NCBI GenBank assembly: GCA_038146785.1 | Contig: JAYQSI010000017.1 | Location: 1-64,000 of the forward strand | DNA: 64,000 nt | Direction of reading: 5' to 3' | Source of the DNA: VMDJ01 sp038146785 | Lineage (GTDB): Bacteria > Pseudomonadota > Gammaproteobacteria > Chromatiales > Chromatiaceae | In this document: piece by piece, positions 53,545 through 61,843 of the stretch | How positions within the stretch are numbered: position 1 is the stretch's first letter | How the letters are laid out: every line of letters begins with the position of its first letter | Notes under the pieces: model-generated | Told to the model about the DNA's origin: nothing | Database searches by the model: none | The model's input: the letters and a program-made list of their open reading frames with translations, nothing else | Position numbers and translations under genes: made by a program

Positions 53545-54658
53545 CGCGAGGAATATCGCTCTCTTTCTTTTTCTTCTCGACAGGCTTTTCGATCGGCGCT
53601 TCTTCAACAGGCGCAGGCGTCTCTTCAATGACCTCTGGTTTAGGTGGCTCATAGCGAAGCGCGGTGAGTAATACGCCAACTCGTGGATGATCGATGTACT
53701 GAAGTTCTTCACTGCGCATGCGGCGATTCAATCGAATAGGGTGTGCAAGACCTGTCTCGCGATCACTGAAGACAAGATCTGTCGCAAAGTGTAGGTAGCG
53801 ACCAAGATTCACGCGCACTAAACCATAGAGTTGATCATCACCAATGCGATACCAGTTGTCGGTGTCACGTGGCGGGGTTGCTTGGCGCCAGCGTTGATGA
53901 GCGTGAACCGTATAGCCATCACGAGTGAGCTTCTTTACTGCACCATTGAGGACAAACTCGGAAGGTGGACGACGCTGGGCAAAGTCACCTTCAACATCAT
54001 CATTATTCAAGCCGCCATTTGCACCATCAGGATCTGGCTCGCTGACCACCTCGGGTAATATCTCAGGGTCGCCGGTCTCAAAGTTCTTACCGGGTGGGTA
54101 GGAAAACAACACCACCTCGAAATCAAACCAATCAGACTCTGGCAGACTCGTATCAAGCTCATCCCAGTTTGGCTCAGGGATAAAGAAGGGATCCAACTCT
54201 GGCGGCAGCTCGCTATCAGTCAGGAAAAGCGGCTCGTCGGTCTCAACCGGGGTGATGGCCTCGGTAGGTGTGGCAGTCGGCTCGAGAAATAAGGGTTCTG
54301 GATTACTCGCAGGCGTTATCGCTTGAGTAGGCTCAATGAACAGCGGCTCAGCAGGCTTAGGTTGAGCTTCTAGGAACAAAGGTTCGGCAGGCTCAGGTGC
54401 AACAACCGGTGGATTAGTGGCTTGAACAGGGCTCAGTCCACGAGTGAATTCAATGCGCAAAGGCTCAGGAGAGTTCGAAGGTGCATATTCATTCGGAATG
54501 GCATTGAGATCGTTAACAGGCGCAGGTGTCGAGCGTTGCCAAATGCGTAACTCAGGTGCGCGTTGAGTCGTTGTGCCGGGATCAACCACAGGCGCTGGCT
54601 CTTGCGCATGTGTTGCGCAAGCCATCAGTAATCCAGTGGTGAATATCAGCTTTCTCAT
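53525..54658 (-). CDS. csiV: Peptidoglycan-binding protein CsiV
   Basis: 377 aa. A signal peptide (ends THA, about residue 18) is followed by a Pro/Glu-rich region of about 140 residues with repeated EPLF(L/I)E or DEPLFL units (five copies). The CsiV domain follows (about 175-340: WFDFEVVLFSYPPGKNFETG, LVRVNLGRYLHFATDLVFSD, RRMRSEELQYIDHPRVGVLL). CsiV in Vibrio binds peptidoglycan and supports cell shape. It ends in a lysine-rich tail. It lies 17 bp downstream of mfd, as in many gammaproteobacteria. Confidence 0.82.
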   Translation of the reverse strand: MRKLIFTTGLLMACATHAQEPAPVVDPGTTTQRAPELRIWQRSTPAPVNDLNAIPNEYAPSNSPEPLRIEFTRGLSPVQATNPPVVAPEPAEPLFLEAQPKPAEPLFIEPTQAITPASNPEPLFLEPTATPTEAITPVETDEPLFLTDSELPPELDPFFIPEPNWDELDTSLPESDWFDFEVVLFSYPPGKNFETGDPEILPEVVSEPDPDGANGGLNNDDVEGDFAQRRPPSEFVLNGAVKKLTRDGYTVHAHQRWRQATPPRDTDNWYRIGDDQLYGLVRVNLGRYLHFATDLVFSDRETGLAHPIRLNRRMRSEELQYIDHPRVGVLLTALRYEPPKPEVIEETPAPVEEAPIEKPVEKKKKESDIPRATPDLS

Positions 54659-54675
54659 CAGTCCATTGTGCCTGT

Positions 54676-57600
54676 TCAGGCAGCATCCTCCAATAGGATG
54701 TGATCGAGCAGCTCGACAACCCGTGCAATACGCTCTTCAGGGGTGCCCATATCGGCATCAAACTTAAATTTCTCAGCACCTTCTAGCTTGTAATGCTGTG
54801 GTTGAGTTTGAATTAGCTGAATGATCTTGCCTGGGTCGATCTGTGGGTCTTTATCAAACAGAATGCGTCCATTGCTCGGGCCAGCTTCAATCTTTTTGAT
54901 GCCTTTGTTCACAATGCGCAATTTCATCTGGGTGATGTCGAATAAGGTTTTTGCCGCTTCAGGTAGCAAACCAAAGCGATCAATCATCTCGATCTTCAGT
55001 TCTTTGAGCATCTCAGCATCTTCAGCTGAAGCAATGCGCTTATACAACACCAATCGACTGTGAACATCCGGGATGTAGTCATCGGGCAGTAACGCAGGAA
55101 TATGCAGATCAATCTCTGCGCCGTGATCCAGTGGTCGATCAAGCTCGGGCTGTTTACCGGATTTAATCGATTGCACAGCACGCTCGAGCATCTCGGTGTA
55201 CAAGGTGTAACCAATCTCATTGATCTGGCCACTTTGCTCATCACCCAGCAGCTCACCGGCACCGCGAATCTCAAGGTCGTGGGTAGCAAGGGTAAAGCCG
55301 GCGCCCAGTTCTTCGAGTGATTCGATGGCTTCTAAGCGTTTGCGGGCATCCGCAGTTAACGCTTTGATCGGTGGAGTGATCAGATACGCATAAGCACGGT
55401 GATGTGATCGTCCAACGCGACCGCGTAGCTGATGCAGCTGTGCAAGACCGAGCTTGTCCGCACGGTTAATGATGATGGTGTTAGCTGATGGCACATCGAT
55501 ACCGGATTCGATAATGGTGGTTGCGATCAGGATATTGAAGCGTTGGTGATAGAAGTCACGCATGATGCGTTCAAGATCGCGCTCACGCATCTGGCCATGC
55601 GCAAACTCAACGCGCGCATGAGGTAATAGCTCTTGGATGTTATGCGCCATCTTCTCAATGGTGGCGACATCGTTATGCAACAGATACACCTGACCGCCAC
55701 GTCCAATTTCACGCTGACAGGCCTCACGAATTTGTGAATCACTCCACTGAGTAACAAAGGTCTTAATCGGATGACGTGCAGCCGGTGGCGTGGCAATGAT
55801 CGATAGATCACGAATGCCCGACATGGCCATGTTGAGCGTTCTAGGGATCGGTGTTGCAGTGAGCGTTAAGATATCGACTTCAGCACGCAGCGCTTTTAGA
55901 CGTTCTTTGTGACGTACACCAAAGCGATGTTCTTCATCGATGATGACTAAGCCAAGATCTTTGAACTTGAGCTCTTCGCTAAGAATCTTGTGTGTGCCAA
56001 CCACGATATCCACAGTGCCTTCAGCAAGGCCTTGCGAGATCTCTTTCACTTCTTTCGCCGAACGGAAGCGTGAAAGGCCGGCGATCTTGATGGGCCATTC
56101 AGCAAAACGGTCAATAAAGTTTTGATGATGCTGCTGCGCAAGCAAGGTGGTTGGTACCAAGACGGCGACTTGTTTACCGGCATTTGCGGCAACAAAGGCT
56201 GCGCGCATTGCCACTTCGGTTTTACCAAAGCCCACATCACCACAGATCACACGATCCATCGGATTCGGTGAGGTCAGATCATTCACCACCGAATAAATGG
56301 CAGCGGCCTGATCAGGGGTTTCTTCAAACTCAAACTCGCTCGCAAATTGGCGGTATTCATCTTCAGGTGCGGGCAGAGCAACACCTTGGCGAGCTTCGCG
56401 TCGTGCATAGATGTCTAAAAGCTCTGCAGCGACATCTCTAACGCGCTCAGCGGCTTTGCGCTTGGCTTTTTCCCACTGATCGCTACCTAATCGATGTAAG
56501 GGTGCTTGATCCGGAGAGGCGCCGGTATAGCGACTGATCAGATGCAGCGATGAGACCGGCACATACAGCTTGTCGTTCTTGGCGTATTCCAAGGTCAGGA
56601 ACTCTTGCGTCATGCCGCCGACATCAAGTGTTTGTAGTCCTAAGAAACGACCCACGCCATGCTCTTCATGCACAACGGGTGCGCCTATTTGTAACTCGGT
56701 CAGGTTGCGAACAATCAGGTCCGCATCGGTTTTCTTTTTCGCGCGACGATTTTGCTTAACGCGCTCACCGAGCAGTAAAGCCTCGGGGATAACCGCGATA
56801 TCGGGGTCAGCTAACCACAGTCCATTTTCAATCGGTGCGGTTGTAATGCAGGGTGATTGATCGCTGTTGAGGAAGTCTTGCCAGCTCGCCAAGGTTTTCG
56901 GGCGAATGCCAAAACCACCTAAGGTATCGATGAGTGATTCACGACGACCCGCGCTTTCAGCAAGGAACAACACGCGTGATGAATTATTTAAGAAGCTTTT
57001 AATATGCCCGGCAGGATCAGTTGCTTTGGCTTGAATGCCTAACGGTGGCAACTTGCGCACTTCAAGGTTGCTGCCATCTTCGCGTTGAAAGTGGGCAAAA
57101 GCGATGCGAGGGTGACGCTCTAATTGGCTGAGCATCTCTTCGCTATCAAGGAACAACTCGGTGGGTGGTAACAGAGGGCGTTCAATGTCATGACGGCGCT
57201 GCTCATAACGCTCAGCAATGCTGTTGGCGTGATCTTGGCTTTCTTGTGGCAGTTCGTTGTCATGCACCCAGATGGCATCGCTGGGGATGTAATCAAACAA
57301 GGTCGCCATGCCATCAAAAAACAGGGGTGAGTAATACTCGATACCGCCTGGCATTTGGCCTTCGCTGACATCGCGATAAATCAGTGAGCGCTGTGGATCA
57401 CCTTCAAAGGTCTCGCGATAAGCAGTACGAAATTTTGTAATCGCTTGTTCGTCGACCGGAAACTCATGTGCCGGCAGCATCTCAAAATGCTCAATCTTCT
57501 CTTCGGTGCGTTGAGTCTCTGGATCAAAGGTGCGAATCGAATCGATCTCATCATCGAACAGGTCAATCCGAAGTGGGGTATCAGCACCCATAGGAAAGAG

Positions 57601-58134
57601 GTCTATCAGCGAGCCACGTACCGCAAATTCGCCGTGCTCCATCACTTGCGAAACCGCTTGATAGCCCGCTTGTTCGAGCTGACGACGAAACGCATCAAAA
57701 TTCAGCTGATTTCCTACTCTTAGCTCTAAACAGTTTGCGTCTAACCAGGCTTTGGGTAGCAAGCGTTGCATCAGGGTCGAGACCGGCACAATCAAAATAC
57801 CGCGACTTAGGCTGTTGATCTGACGCAGGGTTAATAGACGCTGAGAAACCAGCTCAGGCAAGGGCGAGAAGGTGTCATACGCCAGTGTTTCCCAATCTGG
57901 CAGGCTGATGATGGGTAGATCAGTGCCGTGACTGAAAAAGGCGATCTCTTCGCTCAGATGATTCGCCATCTGGATATCAGCTGCGACCACAATCAGCGGT
58001 TTCTCGAGCTGCTGAGCGGCATTACTCAGCGCAAGGCTTAAGCTGGCGCCATGCGCGCCACTCCAGAGTACGGTCTGGCTAGCGTTTTGAGGAAGATCAG
58101 GAGAAAAGGGTGACGGCACTGCAAATAGAGTCAA
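54676..58134 (-). CDS. mfd: Transcription-repair coupling factor Mfd
   Basis: Removes RNA polymerase stalled at DNA lesions and recruits UvrA. 1152 aa, family length. The UvrB-homology module has SLPDWETLAYDTFSPLPELV and GSLIDLFPMGADTPLRIDLF. The RNAP-interacting domain has IGAPVVHEEHGVGRFLGLQT. The motor has Walker A GDVGFGKTEVAMRAAFVA (about residue 630), the DEEHRFGV box, TATPIPRTLNMAMSG and RGRVGRSHHRAYAYL. The UvrA-recognition C-terminus follows. The first in-frame start is TTG at 58134; a GTG five codons on is also possible, so the start is uncertain. Confidence 0.95.
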   Translation of the reverse strand: MTLFAVPSPFSPDLPQNASQTVLWSGAHGASLSLALSNAAQQLEKPLIVVAADIQMANHLSEEIAFFSHGTDLPIISLPDWETLAYDTFSPLPELVSQRLLTLRQINSLSRGILIVPVSTLMQRLLPKAWLDANCLELRVGNQLNFDAFRRQLEQAGYQAVSQVMEHGEFAVRGSLIDLFPMGADTPLRIDLFDDEIDSIRTFDPETQRTEEKIEHFEMLPAHEFPVDEQAITKFRTAYRETFEGDPQRSLIYRDVSEGQMPGGIEYYSPLFFDGMATLFDYIPSDAIWVHDNELPQESQDHANSIAERYEQRRHDIERPLLPPTELFLDSEEMLSQLERHPRIAFAHFQREDGSNLEVRKLPPLGIQAKATDPAGHIKSFLNNSSRVLFLAESAGRRESLIDTLGGFGIRPKTLASWQDFLNSDQSPCITTAPIENGLWLADPDIAVIPEALLLGERVKQNRRAKKKTDADLIVRNLTELQIGAPVVHEEHGVGRFLGLQTLDVGGMTQEFLTLEYAKNDKLYVPVSSLHLISRYTGASPDQAPLHRLGSDQWEKAKRKAAERVRDVAAELLDIYARREARQGVALPAPEDEYRQFASEFEFEETPDQAAAIYSVVNDLTSPNPMDRVICGDVGFGKTEVAMRAAFVAANAGKQVAVLVPTTLLAQQHHQNFIDRFAEWPIKIAGLSRFRSAKEVKEISQGLAEGTVDIVVGTHKILSEELKFKDLGLVIIDEEHRFGVRHKERLKALRAEVDILTLTATPIPRTLNMAMSGIRDLSIIATPPAARHPIKTFVTQWSDSQIREACQREIGRGGQVYLLHNDVATIEKMAHNIQELLPHARVEFAHGQMRERDLERIMRDFYHQRFNILIATTIIESGIDVPSANTIIINRADKLGLAQLHQLRGRVGRSHHRAYAYLITPPIKALTADARKRLEAIESLEELGAGFTLATHDLEIRGAGELLGDEQSGQINEIGYTLYTEMLERAVQSIKSGKQPELDRPLDHGAEIDLHIPALLPDDYIPDVHSRLVLYKRIASAEDAEMLKELKIEMIDRFGLLPEAAKTLFDITQMKLRIVNKGIKKIEAGPSNGRILFDKDPQIDPGKIIQLIQTQPQHYKLEGAEKFKFDADMGTPEERIARVVELLDHILLEDAA

Positions 58135-58201
58135 TAAGTAAAAACGTATTTTCGCATAGCCCGACCCAGAAGGTGTGCTTTGGGTCCTGAAAAACAGGCA
58201 T

Positions 58202-58228
58202 AAAAAAAGCGGTCGCTAAGCGACCGCT
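58202..58228 (-). terminator. Terminator after the rhodanese gene (minus strand)
   Basis: AGCGGTCGC-TAA-GCGACCGCT stem with seven A on the plus side (T run on minus), 61 bp after the rhodanese stop. A second inverted repeat TAAGTAC-TAA-GTACTTA lies at 58234-58250. Confidence 0.88.
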
Positions 58229-58288
58229 CGAATTAAGTACTAAGTACTTAGACTTGACCTGAGTTTTTATAACTCAGTGAGTCTGTGA

Positions 58289-58930
58289 TTACTTTGCAGT
58301 GTTCAGACCAAGGATTTCCCAGTTCTGCATACCACCACGGTACCACTTGATTTTGTGTGATGGGTAACCCAATGCCAACAAGTCTTTGATGTTTGTTGGA
58401 GACTGGCCACACCACATGCCGTTACAGAACATAACCAAGGTCTTAGCATTTGAGTAGTTGTACAAGTCGCCGCTGTCACTAACTTTCACGCCGAATTTCT
58501 TCAAAGTGTCAGCCAATGCGCCTGCGTCCAAGTTCTTCATTGCATTCTTGATCAGAGTGAAAGGAAGGTTATGAGCGCCTGGGATGGTGCCTTTAGCAAC
58601 CCAATCAGGAGTACGAGAGTCGATAACTGCAATTGAGTCATCGCCTTCTTTCATTTTCTTAACGTAGTGAATTACTTCGGTCTCAGCGATTGTTTCTACA
58701 TTAGGCGCCAAAGATGATGGCTGGATGCAGAAAGGTGGGCAAGGACGTGAAGTCTTTGCGAACGCTGGATTAACAGTGTTGTTGTTGTCTTGGTTACGAG
58801 AGAAAGAGACATCGCCTGCTTTCACTTCCAACTCACCAGCAGTAGAGATACCAACTGGCTTTGCGAATGACGCAGTAGTGGTCATTGCGATTGCCGCTAC
58901 AGCGGTCAAAGCTAACGCTTTTAATTTCAT
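58289..58930 (-). CDS. Exported rhodanese-domain protein
   Basis: 213 aa with a signal peptide (ends TASFA, about residue 23), so periplasmic. The rhodanese domain covers about 80-210: IAVIDSRTPDWVAKGTIPGA, HNLPFTLIKNAMKN, LVMFCNGMWCGQSPTNIKDL, KIKWYRGGMQNWEILGL. The active loop holds Cys169 and Cys174 (CNGMWC), so disulfide or sulfur-transfer chemistry is possible; the substrate is unknown. A pair of cysteines (RPCPPFC) lies in the linker. AGGAGG upstream. It lies downstream of the small lysine-rich protein, with a terminator hairpin between. Confidence 0.85.
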   Translation of the reverse strand: MKLKALALTAVAAIAMTTTASFAKPVGISTAGELEVKAGDVSFSRNQDNNNTVNPAFAKTSRPCPPFCIQPSSLAPNVETIAETEVIHYVKKMKEGDDSIAVIDSRTPDWVAKGTIPGAHNLPFTLIKNAMKNLDAGALADTLKKFGVKVSDSGDLYNYSNAKTLVMFCNGMWCGQSPTNIKDLLALGYPSHKIKWYRGGMQNWEILGLNTAK

Positions 58931-58970
58931 CGTGATTTCCTCCTAGGCAGAAATATGTTGATGATTTGAA

Positions 58971-58996
58971 AAAACGCTGCGGGTTGCCCCGCAGGT
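58971..58996 (-). terminator. Terminator/attenuator between small protein and rhodanese genes
   Basis: CTGCGGG-GCAA-CCCGCAG on the minus strand, then CGTTTTTT. It lies in the 106-bp gap and would set a lower level for the rhodanese unless read through. Confidence 0.85.
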
Positions 58997-59036
58997 TTGG
59001 TCAAGTCTTATTATTATTGTTATTAAGTCTTTTAAA

Positions 59037-59201
59037 TTAATCGCACTCTGGCTCTTCGCCGCCAGCGCCTTTCTTCTTCTTCTTCTTCTCGCCGTCAAAT
59101 ACGGTTGATTGATCGTCAGCGGAAATTTTTGCAAAAGCAGTTGAAGAAACCGCAGCGAATGCAAAAGTAAGCACCATCATTAGAATCATTAAGTGACGCA
59201 T
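59037..59201 (-). CDS. Small secreted lysine-rich protein
   Basis: 54 aa from the ATG at 59201 behind AGGAGG. Signal peptide MRHLMILMMVLTFAFAAVSS cut near AFA, leaving about 30 residues: KISADDQSTVFDGEKKKKKK then GAGGEEPECD. The mature peptide is highly charged, with six consecutive Lys, an acidic end and one Cys. Function unknown. It lies behind a sigma-70 promoter and a long structured leader, and upstream of the rhodanese. Confidence 0.65.
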   Translation of the reverse strand: MRHLMILMMVLTFAFAAVSSTAFAKISADDQSTVFDGEKKKKKKGAGGEEPECD

Positions 59202-59226
59202 TTTATATTGCCTCCTAAAAGCAACG

Positions 59227-59320
59227 CGGGTTTTGTCTCTTGGAACAAATACCCAAAATGGGAGTAACTCTTCGGTTACGTGACTACATTCCCTCGGGCA
59301 TTTCTTACAAGGAAAACCCG
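59227..59320 (-). ncRNA. Structured 5' leader, candidate cis-regulatory RNA
   Basis: The transcript expected from the promoter at 59332-59359 begins about 59325. Almost at once comes CGGGTTTT (59320-59313 on the minus strand), which pairs perfectly with AAAACCCG (59234-59227), closing a loop of about 78 nt. Inside lie GTAAC-N6-GTTAC, GGGA/TCCC and CCCA-TTT-TGGG pairings that exclude each other in part. The closing stem ends 10 nt before the ribosome site. The layout is riboswitch-like but matches no class I recognise. Confidence 0.4.
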
Positions 59321-59331
59321 AATTGAGGCTC

Positions 59332-59359
59332 ACTATATCCAAGACAACTAGAAAATCAA
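59332..59359 (-). promoter_or_regulatory. Sigma-70 promoter of the small protein gene
   Basis: Minus strand: TTGATT, 16 nt, TATAGT. It gives a leader of about 123 nt. Confidence 0.55.
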
Positions 59360-59481
59360 CAACCATAAGTGCCTGCTAATAAAGCGAATTTATTGTGCGC
59401 TGCAACAAGCATTGCGAAACTTCTCAAGCTCATGTCACTCTTACGCGATAACAATAAAAAGCAGATTCTTAGGAGAACACG

Positions 59482-60267
59482 ATGAAAATCCTTTCATCTC
59501 TTGTCGCACTTAGCGCTTTAACGCTTAGCACTTGGTCATTTGCTGAACGTTCACCGGATATTGAGCGTGAATTGCGTATGAAGGCTGAAATTGTCGATGC
59601 CATCATGGATGGAGAGCCGGTTGAATTAGAAGCCGATAACCACACATTTATGGGTATCTTTACCGAGGCTGAGAATGCCAAAGGTACCGTCGTGATTGCT
59701 CACGGTCGTGGATTTCACCCCGATTGGCCAACGGTCGTTCAGCCCTTGCGTGTGGGTTTAGTGGAGCGTGGTTGGAATACGTTGAGCATTCAGATGCCGG
59801 TGCTCGAGAAGTCAGCCAAATATTTTGATTATGTCGAGATCTTTGATGCCGCCGGTCCGCGCATAGAAGCCGCCATTGCTTATGCCAAAGAGAACGGTGG
59901 CGACAATGTGGTGTTGTTTGCTCACAGCTGTGGATCACATATGGCGCAGCGTTGGATCTTAAATAAAGGTGAAGAGGCTACTAAGCAATTCTCGGCGTAT
60001 GTCGGCATGGGTATGGGTGCAACTGACTATAAACAGCCGATGGTTGAGCCATTCCAGTTGAATAAGATGAAGATGCCGATTTTGGATCTGTATGGCGAAG
60101 ATGATTATCCAGCGGTTGTTCGTATCGCGCCTGAGCGCGACATGATGATCGCCGAAGCAGCTAACCCTAAATCAAAGCAAATCAGCGTGAAGGGTGCGAC
60201 GCATTATTTTGTGGATAAAGGTGACGTGTTGGTTAAAACCGTCGCCGATTGGCTAGATACCTTGTAA
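59482..60267 (+). CDS. DUF3530-type alpha/beta hydrolase, exported
   Basis: 261 aa with a signal peptide (ends SFA, about 21). Alpha/beta hydrolase features: VVIAHGRGFHPDW, nucleophile Ser149 in VLFAHSCGSHMAQ (AHSCG instead of GxSxG), Asp in LYGEDDYPA and His in VKGATHYFVD, so the triad is complete. The family (DUF3530) is of unknown function; the substrate cannot be read. TTAGGAG precedes the start. It abuts the convergent Rieske gene with no gap. Confidence 0.8.
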   Translation: MKILSSLVALSALTLSTWSFAERSPDIERELRMKAEIVDAIMDGEPVELEADNHTFMGIFTEAENAKGTVVIAHGRGFHPDWPTVVQPLRVGLVERGWNTLSIQMPVLEKSAKYFDYVEIFDAAGPRIEAAIAYAKENGGDNVVLFAHSCGSHMAQRWILNKGEEATKQFSAYVGMGMGATDYKQPMVEPFQLNKMKMPILDLYGEDDYPAVVRIAPERDMMIAEAANPKSKQISVKGATHYFVDKGDVLVKTVADWLDTL

Positions 60268-60588
60268 TTAACGTTTAGCGGTCGGGTCGACCCAGACCTG
60301 ACCGTCTTCCACTTTCACTTTATAAGAACAGATCGGCTCATCTGCCGGTTCGTCATCAGGTGCGCCTGTGGCTAAATCAAAATAGCTGCCATGTAAGGAG
60401 CATTTGATTCGGTTGCCCTTAATGCAGCCGAGAGCCAGTGAATAGTCTTCATGGGTGCACATCTCGTCCACCACATAAAACTCACCATTGGCATTCACGA
60501 GCAATAAGCGACGGCCATCGTGCTCAAACGCTTTCATCTCATTGGCATGCAACTCGTCTGCGGCGGCAATGGCAATGAAGTTACTCAT
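60268..60588 (-). CDS. Rieske [2Fe-2S] protein, NirD-like
   Basis: 106 aa. Rieske cluster ligands Cys44, His46, Cys63 and His66 in CTHEDYSL and CSLHGSYFD, with the typical C-x-H-x16-C-x2-H spacing. The protein is cytoplasmic with no extra domain, so it is a ferredoxin-like electron carrier of the NirD or dioxygenase-ferredoxin type. No nitrite reductase large subunit is near. Its start overlaps the stop of the TrpD2-like gene, so the two are coupled. Confidence 0.83.
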   Translation of the reverse strand: MSNFIAIAAADELHANEMKAFEHDGRRLLLVNANGEFYVVDEMCTHEDYSLALGCIKGNRIKCSLHGSYFDLATGAPDDEPADEPICSYKVKVEDGQVWVDPTAKR

Positions 60589-61709
60589 TAGCGAACACGC
60601 TCGGCCGCTTTGCCAGAATCCAAGATGCTGCGGAGTTGATCTGCCGCGGCTTTCAATGAATCGGCTTTACCTAGCTGGCTCATGATGATCGCGCCGGTAT
60701 ACACCAGTGAGTCGTAGGTCGCGCCTTTCTCACCACGCAATGCCGCCATGCCCATCTCAGCTGCGCGTTGCGCGCCAATCTTGATGTCGGTCACGGTAAT
60801 CGCACCTTCGCCTTTGGCAGTTTGAGGAACATCCTCAGGAATCGGTACACAGCGTGCCTCTTGGCTAATGCCAATCTCTTCTGGGTTGGTATCCACGCCA
60901 ACTTCTTCACCGAGATTTTCATAGGCAAAATATTTACCTGCCTGACGCAGTGAAGGAATCACGCCGCCTTCAACGCCACGAATGATGATCGCGTTATCAA
61001 AGTTAGCGAGACGCGCTAGATCGCAATACACCGGTGGGTAAGGCTTATGCACATAGCCTGTAACAAAGTGAGTTTTGTTTTTGCCGCGAATAGGATTGGC
61101 AAGCACTTCAACGGTGGTGATGACCTGACGCTTAATGATCTTTTGGCGCAGCTCCATCATGCTGTGTAGCTTGTTATTAAAGCTCGCTTGGTCAACATAG
61201 GCCCAACCCAGTGATGGGTCACTCAAACGCTTAGCGGCTTCAGCTGAGCTTAAGTTCACATCGACACCCGCAGCTTCGAGCACATGACGGAAAGTGATGC
61301 CGTATTTAGGACCCACTTTATCCAGACCATGACTGACAAGGTGCAAACCAGCTTCTGCAAGCAGAGGGCCTAAGAAAGGTGATGCAGGGATGGTGCGGTT
61401 GTAACCGTCGTATGGGTCAGCCAGTTCGATAACTTCATCAACATCGGCTGTCACACGGTCGGTGGTATCCAAAATCGCTTGTAGGATGCCGCGGTTTTCT
61501 TCGCGAGACTCACGTTTCATGCGCAAAGCAATCAAAAAGATCGCTGCACGTACTGGGTCCACAGCATCTTCGAGTAGTCCCAACATGCCTAGGCGTGCCT
61601 CATCAAAGTCGATGTCTTTCGACAGATCTGGGCCAGTGGCGATGCGCTGGATGATCGAGACCATGGTCTGATCAAGCTCGTCGCGGTTGAGATCTACAGC
61701 TGTGTTCAT
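60588..61709 (-). CDS. TrpD2/YbiB-type protein of the glycosyltransferase family 3 fold
   Basis: 373 aa. It shows the anthranilate phosphoribosyltransferase-like fold: N-terminal helical part (RAAIFLIALRMKRESREENR), GYNRTIPASPFLGPLLAEAG, HLVSHGLDKVGPKYGITFRH, HPKPY-like TGYVHKPYPPVYCDLARLAN and IIIRGVEGGVIPSLRQ. The GTGGD phosphoribosyl-pyrophosphate site of TrpD is missing (ADPYDGYNRT in its place), so anthranilate transferase activity is unlikely. YbiB/TrpD2 proteins bind nucleic acid. AAGGAG precedes the ATG at 61709. It is co-transcribed with the Rieske gene, an unexplained pairing. Confidence 0.82.
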   Translation of the reverse strand: MNTAVDLNRDELDQTMVSIIQRIATGPDLSKDIDFDEARLGMLGLLEDAVDPVRAAIFLIALRMKRESREENRGILQAILDTTDRVTADVDEVIELADPYDGYNRTIPASPFLGPLLAEAGLHLVSHGLDKVGPKYGITFRHVLEAAGVDVNLSSAEAAKRLSDPSLGWAYVDQASFNNKLHSMMELRQKIIKRQVITTVEVLANPIRGKNKTHFVTGYVHKPYPPVYCDLARLANFDNAIIIRGVEGGVIPSLRQAGKYFAYENLGEEVGVDTNPEEIGISQEARCVPIPEDVPQTAKGEGAITVTDIKIGAQRAAEMGMAALRGEKGATYDSLVYTGAIIMSQLGKADSLKAAADQLRSILDSGKAAERVR

Positions 61710-61724
61710 TCGGTAACTCCTTGA

Positions 61725-61743
61725 ATTCAGACGCGGTCTGAAT
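61725..61743. repeat. Inverted repeat just upstream of the TrpD2-like gene
   Basis: ATTCAGAC-GCG-GTCTGAAT, perfect 8-bp arms, 5' of the ribosome site. Possible operator or mRNA hairpin for the TrpD2-Rieske pair. Confidence 0.5.
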
Positions 61744-61783
61744 GAATAGGGATGGAGTATAAGGAAACTCTGATGAAAAATAA

Positions 61784-61807
61784 CCGGATAAAACGCCTTT
61801 TATCCGG
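61784..61807 (-). terminator. Terminator after aguB
   Basis: CCGGATAAAA / TTTTATCCGG ten-pair stem with a 4-nt loop, followed on the minus strand by TTATTTTTC. Confidence 0.85.
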
Positions 61808-61843
61808 CAAATCAACGATCGTTTTGGACGTGATGGCGCTAAA

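Noticed and set aside
58289..58930. PQQ-associated CXXCW-type protein
   Set aside because: The cysteine loop is CNGMWC, not CxxCW, and the rest is an ordinary rhodanese domain.
60588..61709. Anthranilate phosphoribosyltransferase trpD
   Set aside because: The GTGGD substrate site is absent and no trp genes are near; the TrpD2/YbiB type fits better.
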